Shown: positions 43,328 to 54,459 of the stretch, one piece after another
Position numbering within the stretch: the stretch's first letter is position 1
Layout of the letters: every line of letters begins with the position of its first letter
DNA from: Rhypophila decipiens
Lineage: Eukaryota; Ascomycota; Sordariomycetes; Sordariales; Naviculisporaceae
Direction: 5' to 3'
DNA length: 64,000 bases
NCBI GenBank assembly: GCA_033297075.1
Contig: MU858063.1
Span: 248,001 to 312,000 of the forward strand
Position numbers and translations under genes: made by a program
The notes under the pieces: generated by a model
The model's database searches: none
What the model was told of the DNA's origin: nothing
Seen by the model: only the letters and a program-made list of their open reading frames with translations

Positions 43328-44174
43328 GAGATATAATTCTTTGAATCGGTTGTTGATAACCGATTCTGGGTGGTAATGGCAGGTAGATTTTGATGACCTG
43401 GTGCGAAGTCCAAGCTGTTGAGACTTGAGATAGAAAATGTTGCAAGAGATAATGATAAGAAATCAAAAGTACCTGCAATAATGAAGGAAGGGACCAAAGG
43501 ATATATATAATACGCACGTTATTGTTGAAACAGACCGCACTTCCCCAGTACCTAAAGACTGGGCTAGGGTGGTGGTAATGTCAAGACTCTAATCTGATCA
43601 TGCCGAAATTCAGCAGGTCAAGCGAGTCTTCACACTTGACAATATATATTTGTATTGTCTCGGATTTCTTTCCGTTTTGTTAGGCCAAGATTAGCGGCAT
43701 GCGAGAAGAAGACACCACGAGGTAGTCCAGAGTCCACAGGCCGCGTCTTTCTGGGGAGGCTAGTGGCTTTGGATATTCTAGTGTCCATATATCCATAGCA
43801 GAGCAGCCTGAGAATATCGCACCAGCCGTCTATTTCGAAGAGCGAACTCATGATGGTTCAACAGTCTGGTGGTTGCCCAGGTGACGCAAAAGAGCTGTGG
43901 TTATGTGGGTTACTGACTTGGCTAATGGCGGTCACAGTAGTAGAACCGTTGATATCATCTGACATGGCAGTTCAAGACCTAACGATGACACTTCCAACGT
44001 GATCCGTGTTCCGGTGGAGGCTAAGGTGAGCAGGTGTTTTAGAGCTATTTATATATTGGTCGCAACACCTAAGCGCGTGAGCGCTTGATGCTAGTATATC
44101 CTGCATCAACAACTAGTCCGAGAGTAGCGTTTTGTCGAAGACATAGTATGCGTAATATCCATCCCATGTGCATA
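43328..44174. other. Intergenic region before the MFS gene 3' end
   Basis: About 850 bp. It contains the promoter of the His-rich gene on its left side and the 3' UTR of the MFS gene on its right. No coding frame with features. Confidence 0.4.
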
Positions 44175-46064
44175 TCAAACCGTCCTCGATGTCTCAGCCT
44201 CCTCTTCACTATGTTCACCATCTTCATGGACCCCATGGACCCTCCCAGACCCCGTAACCGCAGCGGTACTCACCACCCCCAGCGCAATAGCAAAACAGCC
44301 GGCCGCAACCAAATACGGCAGTCCCATCCAGAAATCGCCATCACCGACTTGCATCCCCCACTTGAACAGCCTCGCTGCAATTGGATTCCCCGCCATGGCA
44401 CCACCATACGTGAGCACCGAAATACCCATGTACAACGCGCCCAGCTGGCTCTTGTCGACCATGCTTGTAACAATACTCCTCAGCGGCAGCGTAAACGCAT
44501 AACCAATATGCGAGAGTAACTGCCCCGCGACAAGTACCACCCATGAATGCGCGAAAAACATCAGGATCGAGCCGACGACGAGGAGCACGCCGCTGGTTTG
44601 GGTTATCACCTTGTCCTTGGCCGTTTCGTGGAGTTGGAAACGTCTGAGGAGGAAATTTGAGCCTAAAGGTAGGAGCACGAGCAAGTTGAGGACCTGAACG
44701 CCGGCGCCGAGCGAGACGATGTAGGATGCCTACGAATCAGCAAGAGTGTTAGCAGGCTTTGTATTCTAGCTGAGCGAAAAGGGTAGGCCTAAGTACCTCT
44801 CCCAAAGACCAGCCCAGTCGCTTTTCGGTGAATTGCAGGAGCAACGTGTTGAAGGCCATTTCTCCCATAAACATGACGAAGAAGCAGAGCATCAGAAGTC
44901 CGACGCGTGGATGTTGCACCGTCCACTGGCTGAATGCGATCTTGAGGTTGGCGGCCTGCTCAAGCAGCTGAGTCTTGATGGTGGCATCTTTTGTGTCGGT
45001 AGTGGTTGCAGTGGTGTCTATCGCATCCTCGACGTGTCGTAGCAAAGGGGAAGACTCTGCTTCTTCGTGTTCTTGCACGTCGCCGTCGCCATTGTCAAGG
45101 GCACCGCTAGCTGGTTGAAGAGTCTCGGGCACAAAGATGACCAAGACAAAGATGGAGAGGATCATGCATGCCGACGAGAGAAACATGGGCAGCCAGGGAT
45201 TGATCTCGTTCAAAGCGCCGCCAATGGGGACAAAGATTACTTTGGACAGCACGGTGGCCGGCTGTATATAGGAGAATGCGGTGGTTCTGTTCCAAGCTTG
45301 TCAGCTCGGTATCGATGAGCAGGTAGCCAAGAATGCGCGCATTTTCGGTCCTACCTCTGATCAACAGGAGCCACGTCGGCGACGAGCACAAAGCAGACAG
45401 AAGTCAACGTTGGGGATCCAGCCCCAATGGCTTGTCCAAGACCTCCGAGCCATACCAGGCGCGCCGGAAAGATGTTGGAGAACCAGTCTGGGATCGCAAG
45501 CTTTGGTTAGCAGGCTCTCAAGAGTGATGATACTTTGCGCCCAGCTTACACACTATCCTCGTCCAGGAGTCGTTCAAGAAACAGCCGATCACAGCAAGCA
45601 GCAAGACAGGCTTGCGTCCGATGCGATCAGCTAGAGCACCATATGGGAGAGCCAGCAACATGGCTATGGAAAAGAGTATGTTAGCTAAATGTCTCGGGGC
45701 TCCGGGGTAGTTGAACGGAGAAGAAATAAATACCCGGTAGAATCTCAAGCGAGTCCTTCCAGCCATTGATGTAAGCCACTTCGCTCTGGACAGGCTCGAT
45801 CAAGCACCTCTCAGCTGGACTGGCCAGGGCTGGGCCATCCGCAACGTGCTGGGCATAGTACTTGTCGCAGACTATGTCTTGCAGGATAGCCGTCTGAGGT
45901 ACAAATCCGAGATCGCCAGAGAAGGATAGCATGAGGATAAAGCCTGCCACCGACAAGATGGTGCGCCAGGCGTCGGGAGTTTTGCCGTTCTTTGCCTTGT
46001 CGTTTCTCCTTGGAGTGCCTGACTGAGGGAGGAGACGCGAGGTCTCTTCAGGAAGTGTCTCCAT
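44175..46064 (-). CDS. Major facilitator superfamily transporter (540 aa)
   Basis: Five exons: 46064-45734, 45663-45550, 45487-45355, 45286-44797 and 44729-44175, in phase throughout. The order is a soluble acidic N-terminus (METLPEETSRLLPQSG), then membrane segments starting TILSVAGFILMLSFSGDLGF. The loop between segments 2 and 3 carries motif A GALADRIGRKP (about residues 119-129). A long charged central loop (EESS...TKDATIKTQ), then a second half with FFVMFMGEMAFNTLLLQF, LLVLLPLGSNFLL and a final LVAAGCFAIALGVVSTAA segment. About 12 membrane segments are expected. The substrate is not predictable; the family includes drug/proton antiporters. It is divergent from the ABCC gene, suggesting joint regulation. 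Confidence 0.88.
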
Positions 46065-46872
46065 CTGGTTTGCTGGGTTTGATGCCTGCTATGGTCCGGT
46101 ATGGGGGTATCTCTGTGTCGGGCATGACAAGAAATAGGTTAATTTAACGAGCGGACTCCTCCTAGTTTGTCTTGCATTATATCCAGAAGATGGCGGCAGT
46201 TTAACGGCATGCTTTCGCAGATAGAATCGTCATCTTTTGGCGTTATCACCAACTCATGGCTTGTCCGCGTAATATGTCCCTATGGGGTGTATAGGGTGCC
46301 GGAGATAGTGCGTAATCGACAGTTTATAGATGATCCAGTGCCTTGGTCAGATTTCGAGACATTCGACTGTGCCGCGCGTACGGTGGGAGTAGTCGATGCA
46401 AGGGGCGTGTGGACGGAATTAATGGACTGCTTCAGGCGCTGATAGGCTGAAGATGGTGGGGGTTAACAGCCTGTATCCGAGGAAGGAATTGATGCACAGT
46501 TGGGGAGACGCGTTTCCACGATGCAACTGTGCGAAGCTATTCAGCACCTTCCCGATTCAGTAATCAATGTATTATCAGCGGTATTGACTACCGTACCAGG
46601 TATGCAAAATACCGTTTGCTGTTACCAGAATACGACTACCTACCCATTATCACCGGGAACCTTGCGGCTTGAACGGACATGGGCACGAGTGGTTGACAAA
46701 TCCTTCAATGCAGCCCAATGGACATAGAAATGTTCATGAAGATCTACCACCGATGGCAACGACCTCACATGAGTCACAGCCAGCTTGAGATTGAGCATCA
46801 AACATGGTATGGTTGAGATTCACCCATCACGCCAACACGACCGAGGATTGATTAGATGCCATAGAAATCAAA
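46065..46872. promoter_or_regulatory. Bidirectional promoter MFS/ABCC
   Basis: 808 bp between divergent starts. It contains the palindrome CGGTA-N5-TACCG at 46579-46593. Frames such as 46167-46442 have no recognised feature. The two transporters are likely co-regulated, which is inference from position. Confidence 0.55.
46579..46593. promoter_or_regulatory. Candidate Zn2Cys6 site CGGTA-N5-TACCG
   Basis: Perfect 5-bp inverted repeat with 5-nt spacer, also readable as CGG-N9-CCG. Zn2Cys6 dimers bind CGG half-sites with characteristic spacers. A further TACCG half-site is near 46611. It lies about 280 bp upstream of the ABCC ATG and about 515 bp from the MFS ATG. Confidence 0.5.
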
Positions 46873-49800
46873 ATGTCGGTCCCGGCCTCTTCAGCTTGCC
46901 CCCTTGGCGCCGACAACGAATTTGGCCCGCGAGTCGACATATCTTGTCGTCCCTTTGACTTTACTCTCCTGTTTGAAGATGGCTTCTTGATTCTTTTACC
47001 AGCTGCTCTCCTCCTGTTGCTGGTGCCATGGCGACTCTCATCGCTCTTCAAGACTCCAGTCAAGGTGAATTCGTACCAGTTGGCGATATGGAAACTTGTA
47101 AGTCTTGTAAAATATTCAGAGACAATAATATCTGTTCTAACGAGACTTGTTATCTAAGGGCCTTATAGCCGTGCTTTTCGCTCTGCACATAACCTTTCTC
47201 CTTTATCGTACACAAATTCCTAGCCTCTACACCAAGTTGTCCGTTCCTTCGGGCGTCGTCGACGGAGCAGCAACACTTGCTGCCGGGGTCCACTCCTTCA
47301 TGGAAGACCAACGTTCTCTCCGGCCTTCTGACCTGCTCGTTCTGTATTTCACCTTCTCGACCATCCTCTACATCCCCAGGCTTCGTTCCCTATGGACCAT
47401 TCAGAGTACCGACCTCGCCATTCCCAGGGCGCTGTGGACAGTCATCTTCATAGCCACGGCCAGCCTCGTGATCCTCGAGTCGGCCAAAAAGACCAGACTC
47501 CTGCGCTCGGGATACAAGCATTTGACAGCAGAGCAAACCACCAGTTTCTGGAGCCGCAGCTTCTACATCTGGGTCCTTCCCTTCTTCCAGACTGGCTACG
47601 GCCACATCATCCGTCTCGATGACATCCCGCGGGTCGATACCGAATTGGAGGAGGAAACAGCTCGCACAAAGCTGGACGACGCATGGAATAAAGTACACGG
47701 CCGTCATCGCCTGCTTAGAGCATCGTTATTTCACGCCAACAGATGGCAGCTCCTCTCGGCAGTTCCTCCCCGTCTCGCCCTGTCGGCCTTTACCTTGTGC
47801 CAGCCTTTTCTGATCGAGGTATCAGTTTCATACATGGGCACAGAGAATCGCGACAAGTACTATGGGCAGGCTCTGGTTGGCTCTTTTGTCCTGGCCTATG
47901 TAGGAATTGCTGTGAGTTCTAGACACCCTGTCCTGCTCTGCCCCTTTTCTATACTAATGATAGTATGGCAGGTTTCCCGAGCGGTTTATTGGCGCCAAAC
48001 GTATCGCCTTATGACAAGGACCCGATCCAGCCTCATATCCCAGATATATCACCATACCACCGCGCTGCAAGGCACGGCAGTCAAGGACTCGGCAGCTATA
48101 ACTCTGATGGGAACAGACGTTGAGCGCATCGTCCAATCGTTGAGGTTGATGCACGAAATATGGGCATCGATCCCTGAGGTCGGAATTGCCGTTTGGCTCT
48201 TGGCCCGCCACCTTGGAGTTGCTTCTGTTGTGCCGGTGATTATTAGTATACGTAAGTGCATGCGCTCTCCCTCAGGGCTTTGTGGACCTGCACCATTTTC
48301 AAACGCCGTTCCAATATCTTCCAGTACTGACGCTCCAACAGTCTCCGTCGTGGCGACAATGCCGATAGCTTCCCACTTCGGGCCCGCCCAACGAACATGG
48401 GTCGAGCGCGTAGAGACAAGAGTCGCCGTAACGGCTGGTATGCTAGGAGACATGAAGGCCGTCAAGATGCTGGGGCTGTCAAATGTCCTGCGATCCATGA
48501 TTTCGCATTTGAGAGAACTTGAGTTGAAAACGTCAGAAAAGTTCCGGTCTCTGCTGGTATACCAAATTCTCGTCGGTACGTCGACATGGATGACAACCCA
48601 TTCAAGTTGCCTGTCATACGGCTAACAAAGCACTGTTTAGGAAACCTTCCTGGCACACTTGCTCCCTTTGCTACATTTACAACCTATGCGGTCATTGCCG
48701 CAGTCAGAAAGGATGAAGCTCTGCTTTCCGCCCAGGCCTTTGCGTCTCTTTCGCTGATCAATCTCGTTACAAACCCGCTACTTTTCTTGTGCCAGGCACT
48801 ACCTTCTGTGACCCAAGGCGCCGCATGCTTTGGGCGCGTTGAGGCATACCTCCTGAAGAAAGCTCCCTCCCAGCCTGGCCCTTCGTCAGCCTCGTTGTCT
48901 TTGTCGAGACTCAATACTGGGGTGCCGCTGCGAGACATGCCGTCCACTTCAACCTCAAAGGATCCTCTACTGCGATTCCAAGATTCTGATATCTCGTGGA
49001 CACCAGAAAGCTCCGAACCTGTTCTTCGCGACTTTACTATGACCCTCCAGCCTGGCCTTACAGCCATCATAGGCGCGGTCGCGTCAGGGAAGTCGACGTT
49101 GCTCTCGACTATTGTCGGCGAGACGACACTCAGACGCGGTTCACTATCCTCAAACATTTCTCGGGTCGCATACTGTCCACAGACGCCATGGATCATGGAT
49201 GACACCATCAGAGAGAATATCAGGGGAGGCTTGCCGTTTGACCAAAAGTGGTACGACTTTTCAATCTCGGCATCTGGACTCGAGGACGACCTCAGAAGCA
49301 TTCCAATGGGCGACTTTATGAAAGCTGGAAGTAACGGCGCGTCGTTGAGCGGTGGTCAGCGACAGAGAGTGGTAAGTGCAAACCAACTGCTGGTTTCGCG
49401 ATACGTTGTTCCGGCCCCTTATTCTGACACACCCTATAGTCCCTTGCCCGAGCAGTCTACTCCAGACTTCCAGTCGTTATTCTCGATGATATTATGAGCG
49501 GACTCGACCCAAAGACTACTGGCGTGATCTTGAATCGGCTGTTTGGGAGCGAGGGACACTTCCGCAGGGCCAAGATATCTGTTGTTCTTGCTACGCATAG
49601 TCGTAAGTACCTCGACAAGCAACACTTGTAGCCTTCTTATCTGACACTTCACCATAGGTCGAATACTCCCTTACATGGACCAAATCGTCGTGCTCCAGAA
49701 TGGACGGCTTGCGGATCACGGTTCTTTCCAAGAGATACGACAGCGCTCGGCGACGATCCTTGAGCGAGCAGAAGCCTCTGTTGGGACTAGCGAGACGCCT

Positions 49801-52005
49801 TCAGAGATCGAACACGCTCCCGAGGAGGCTGCTCTTTTCAAGGCGCAAAGCAATACATCCGAGACAGAGGAGCTAATAATCCAGGAAGGTGGTTCTGGAA
49901 GACAATCGGGAAACTGGTCCGTTTATACCTACTACAGCAAGAGTGCCGGAACTCTGTCGATGCTCTTGTGGGCCTTTGGCACCATACTGGGCGCTGTTGC
50001 TTCCAGCATGATCTGTAGGTTCTAATCCCCCGATCGTGACCAGCCTAGAAACAGTCAACAGTGTGCTTACCGTCTTCTAGTCATCTGGATCGAGAGGTGG
50101 GCAAGGTCGAACGAAGACGAGCCCAACCAAAACCTCGGCTTCTATATCGGAATCTACGCGCTGCTGCTCGTGCTATCCACCATCGGCGTTGCGATAGAAT
50201 TATGGTATGCTGAACCTGGCCGCACATTGGCAGAGAACATACTAACTTACTTATCTCCAGGGTATTCTTCATCAGAATTATCAGCAACACGGCGCTCAAG
50301 CTGCACGCTGGCCTATTGGACTCGACCTTGAAGTACGCCCTAGTTCTAATACTGTACTGCGTTGCATGGCGAATATCAGCTAACCAATCTCCAGGGCGCC
50401 ATACCGCTTTTTCCAAAAGACAGATACTGGAAGCATCATCAACCGATTCAGCCAAGACATGGACCTCATCGACATGACGCTTCCTTCGCAGGCGATCCAG
50501 TTCACAACCACGGTGCCTTATTGCGCCGTCCAGCTCATCATCCTCTGCATCCTGGGAAAGTATCTAGCAGTGACCATCCCAGCCCTGGCAGCCGCTCTCT
50601 TTCTCGTCCAGCGGTACTATCTGCGCACGTCTCGACAGGTCCGGCTCATCGACATTGAAGCCAAAGCGCCGTTGTACAAGCACTTCATCGAGACTGCGCA
50701 AGGCGTCGCCAGTATCCGCGCCTTCGGCTGGGTCTCGGCGTTTCGCGACAAGAATAGGGATATCCTCAACCGATCGCAGCGGCCATTCTATATCCTGCTG
50801 TGTATCCAGCAGTGGCTTTCCCTGGTGCTGGACCTGATCGTTGGCGCGCTAGCAGTTATCATCGTTGCCATAGCAACCACTACCAGTACGGGGCTTAGTG
50901 CTGGAGCACTCGGTGTTGCTCTCGTGCTGACTTTGGAGTTCAACTCGCTTCTCACGCAGTGTATTCAGGCATGGACTAAGCTGGAGACTTCTATCGGTGC
51001 TGTCTCGCGCGTTCAGCGATTCGTCGAGACTACTCCCACCGAACACAACGGAGGCCTGCCACCTCCTGCTGAGTGGCCATCACAAGGCGCTATTCGGTTT
51101 GACAATGTCTCGGCTACCTATTCGTAAGTCGCTTTCTTTCATGCTGGCGGCACTCTAGCTACCTATCAAGTCCTCCCTCAAGTAAAAGACTAACATTGCC
51201 TCCACTATAGTCCTTCCTCGCCACCTGTACTATCGAACCTCAGCCTGAACATAGCTCCCCGCGAAAAGATAGCCATCGTCGGACCCTCAGGAAGCGGAAA
51301 GACCTCGACTATCATGGCCCTCCTCCGAATGATAGACGCGACCCAAGGAAACATTACGGTCGACGGGGCAGATCTCGCAAGCCTCCAGGCAGAAGATATT
51401 CGCGCGCGTCTGAACGTCGTCCCGCAAGAACCCTATTTCATACCCGGCACTGTCCGGCTGAATCTCGATCCCCAGGGACGCCACACGGCCGCGGATATTG
51501 AGAGCGCCATACGCAAGGTTGGCCTCTGGGAGAGGATTAGCTCCAGCGGCGGGCCCGGGGACGGGCTTGAGATGGAGCTGGTCTCGTCCGAGTGGTCGCA
51601 TGGGGAGAGACAATTACTGTGTCTTGCTCGGGCGCTTCTGGTCAACAGCAGGATTTTGATTTTGGATGAGGCTACTAGCAGGTAAGCTAGCTGCCATTTT
51701 TCATATTTCCAGCCGTGCCCCAAGCCTGGATGAGCTTTGATTTTGATTACTAACGAGCTGTTTGAATAATCAGTGTCGACGCCCAAACAGAAGCAACAAT
51801 GCAATCCATCATCGAGACTGAATTCCACCACGCAACTGTCATCTCGGTCCTCCATCGTTTCACGTACATTGACAGATATGATCGCGTCGCTGTTCTCCAG
51901 CGAGGAGGAGGCGGCCAGCTAGTGGAATGCGACTCGCCGAGTGTCCTTCTCGCGCGGGAGGGATCCATCTTTGGGGAGCTGTATAGGGCGCATAATACTA
52001 GGTAG
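46873..52005 (+). CDS. ABC transporter, full-length ABCC (MRP) type, 12 exons
   Basis: Exons: 46873-47097, 47159-47911, 47972-48251, 48342-48575, 48641-49371, 49440-49602, 49658-50014, 50081-50204, 50261-50332, 50395-51123, 51211-51681 and 51774-52005; total 1456 aa, in phase. Layout: N-terminal membrane domain typical of ABCC (TMD0), TMD1, NBD1, TMD2, NBD2. NBD1: Walker A GAVASGKST, signature LSGGQRQRV, Walker B VVILDDIMSGLD. NBD2: Walker A GPSGSGKTS, Walker B ILILDEATSSVD, Q-loop VVPQEPYFIPGTV. The Asp in place of Glu after NBD1 Walker B and the degenerate NBD2 signature (SEWSHGERQLL) are the usual ABCC asymmetry. Intron 2 (47912-47971) is 60 bp with no in-frame stop, so its retention would be silent to the frame. 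Substrates are not predictable; ABCC proteins export conjugates, toxins or metabolites. Confidence 0.93.
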
Positions 52006-52687
52006 CTAGGCATTAGTTTCAGAGACAAATGGGGCATCATCTGGGCATCTCCCGCAAGGGTCAAGAACAGTTACTATGACTTGTAGCAGGGTCAAGTTTT
52101 AAAAGTATTAAACCCACAGACAGATTGTCAAGACATCAACCCAGATGTGTCCTGTATTATAGCAATATTACTTGACATACAAGTGTAAACAAAATGGCAT
52201 GGAGCTATTTATCTACAGGGCAGCTTCTAATGCATCTAACGCAGTCAAGAGGTGGTGACGTGTTACTGGACGTCTTGGTCTCGCGGACCAATATTGCCAA
52301 ATGCCGCTCAGAGACACCCACAAAACAAAACATCACGACACACAACACAAGGGCATATGCTGGCATAATGAGAATATTACATGGAAATTCACAAGATAGC
52401 AAGTGACAACAGAAGCACAGTAGATTCAAAGACACGCGGCATCAAAAAACTCAATTCTCATCACCCTCACGACTGGTACCAAAATTATCTTCTATCTACC
52501 ACCATCACGACCCATCCATGGCCGGTGTAGATCAGCTCGCCCTTTTTCCACTCTTGCTTGGTACCGGGATCAACCGCACGTTGACTGACTGTGCCCATCC
52601 TCTCCCAACGCAAGTACCAAAGATGATGCCCTATCTGCTGCGCTCCGCCAAAAAAAACCTCCCGGGAATTGCTGCTTGTCGTCGACC
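52006..52687. other. Convergent 3' intergenic region
   Basis: About 680 bp between the ABCC gene and the convergent zinc-finger gene. No gene, RNA or repeat recognised. Confidence 0.4.
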
Positions 52688-54459
52688 TCACAGGAAGCTG
52701 AAGTCGAACTGCCCCGCGCCCTCGTCAGCCTGCTCCGATTGAGCGGCGTCAAGACCCCCGGTGGCGGGGTTGTAAACTGTACCCTCCTGGTACAGGGGAT
52801 GGGTTGGGACCGGGGGCTGCCCAACCTGGGTGGTTGCCATGGGATTCATGGCCGTTTGGCCCGCCTCGGCCAGCGGCGCCTGCTGGGCTTGGGCCAGCTG
52901 GGTCATCGTCTGGGTGCCAAACGAGGAGAAGTCGAAGCCCTGGTTCGGAAAGAACCCGGTGCTGGTCATGAACGAGTCGGTGGCGGTGCCACCGTGCACG
53001 GCGGGGAAACCGCCAAAGGGGTTCGGCACGTTTTGCTGGGCCGCGGTGAAGAATCTGTTGTCGGGGACAGCAGGCGTGGGAACAAACGACATCGCATTGG
53101 CATCCAGACCGCCGAGGGCCTGGCGGGGGTGGGCGCGGGTTTGTTGCTGGCGCACCTGGAACTGGCCAAAACCACCCAGGTTGCCAGCCTGGGGGTTGCC
53201 GGCCACAGGGCCGAAAACATCGTCATCGTCATCGCAGTCCAGATGACGATCTTCGGGTCGCTGTCGGACCGGGGCATTGTACCTGTTCTGTGGGACGTGA
53301 ACAGGAGGTTGGACTCGCTCTGGGAGTCTGAGTCCTCCATACTGGGGACGCTGGGGGAAAGGGGCTCTGCCTTGGGCCGGCTGAGGGAGACGTCGAGGAA
53401 TTGGCGCTGGAGCGGCCTGTGGCGGGGGGATGTCTCTCCATGGCGCCTTTGCTGCAACTTTGCCCTTGGGCTTCTTCTTTTCCTTTCTGAGGTACGCGTT
53501 GATTTCGTCCGCGTCCTCATCCTGCTCAGAATACAAACATTAGTTACTGCTCCATGTGAAACCAGAAATGAGAGAGGTGGGGGGTATACTAACCTCGGAG
53601 CCGTTGACGGATGGAGTTCTGTAGATATCTTTCGCCTCTGCCTGGCCGCCGAGCCCTTGTGCCCAAACCATCTCGGTCGGCTGGACCTGCTCAGAAGACT
53701 GCTTCATCTTCTCGACGACGGATCCATCCTTGCGCTGATTGCGCTTCTTGCGGTCCTCGGGGTTGGCCGAGTCGAACATTCCCATGCCTGGGAACTTGGC
53801 TCCCTTCAGCTTCTTGTAATTGAGCTCGTCCTCTGACGACTCTGAGTCCATGTCGTCTGCAGGCCGTGTACGAGGAACTCCTGGCCAGACAGGTAGGCGT
53901 CCTGGCCCCCTTACACGGGTTGGCGTAGTCGGACCTGGCTGGACATTGGCATTGTCCATGACGGGAGGTCTACCAGGAAGCTGGTTGTGGAAATGCATGG
54001 TCGGGCGGGGTGGGTTACGGCCAGCTGCCTGAGCAGCCAAAGCGGCTGGCATTGGGACTGGTTGGGGCCGCGGGTTGGCAATCGCCCGCTGCTCTTTACG
54101 AGTGCGCTTCTGGTAATGATAATTGTCAGTGGATTGAGTCTCAATGGTGTCATGGAAAGGAGCCAACATACTTCTTCGCGCTCGTGAGTCTCCTTGGCAA
54201 CTCTCTTCTTCTCCTTCGCGTCCGCACGATCCTGCAGCATGCGATCGATGCCCCACCTATGCTTCCAGTCATGAAACTCTTTCCACATCTGCTGCCAGGG
54301 CGCAGGGGGACCGTGTTGGCGGCCGTTGTTCATCACTCTTGCCTCGGAAGCCATATGGCCCTTTGACCCCAGATGGGTCAAGAGATGCGAGCAGTCCGAA
54401 AAGTTGGGCTTCTTGATGCACAGGGTGCACTTCAGCTCGGCTTTGGGGATCCCAGCCAT
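52688..54459 (-). CDS. C2H2/U1-type zinc-finger protein, fungal hypothetical (545 aa)
   Basis: Three exons: 54459-54172, 54109-53594 and 53521-52688, all phase 0. The N-terminus MAGIPKAELKCTLCIKKPNF continues to SDCSHLLTHLGSKGH, giving C-x2-C and a distal H-x5-H pair, consistent with a U1/matrin-like C2H2 finger. A basic helix (DRADAKEKKRVAKETHEREE) follows, then a Pro/Arg-rich region and a DSESSEDELNYKKLKG motif. The last 280 residues are Gln/Pro/Gly-rich with an acidic CDDDDD patch and FGGF/FDFSSF phenylalanine motifs. The composition suggests a nuclear protein, but no function is recognised. Introns are 62 and 72 bp. Confidence 0.8.

Noticed and set aside
52676..53836. 386-codon plus frame antisense to the zinc-finger gene
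   Set aside because: It overlaps the well-spliced minus-strand gene and mirrors its GC-rich low-complexity tail; no independent motif was seen.
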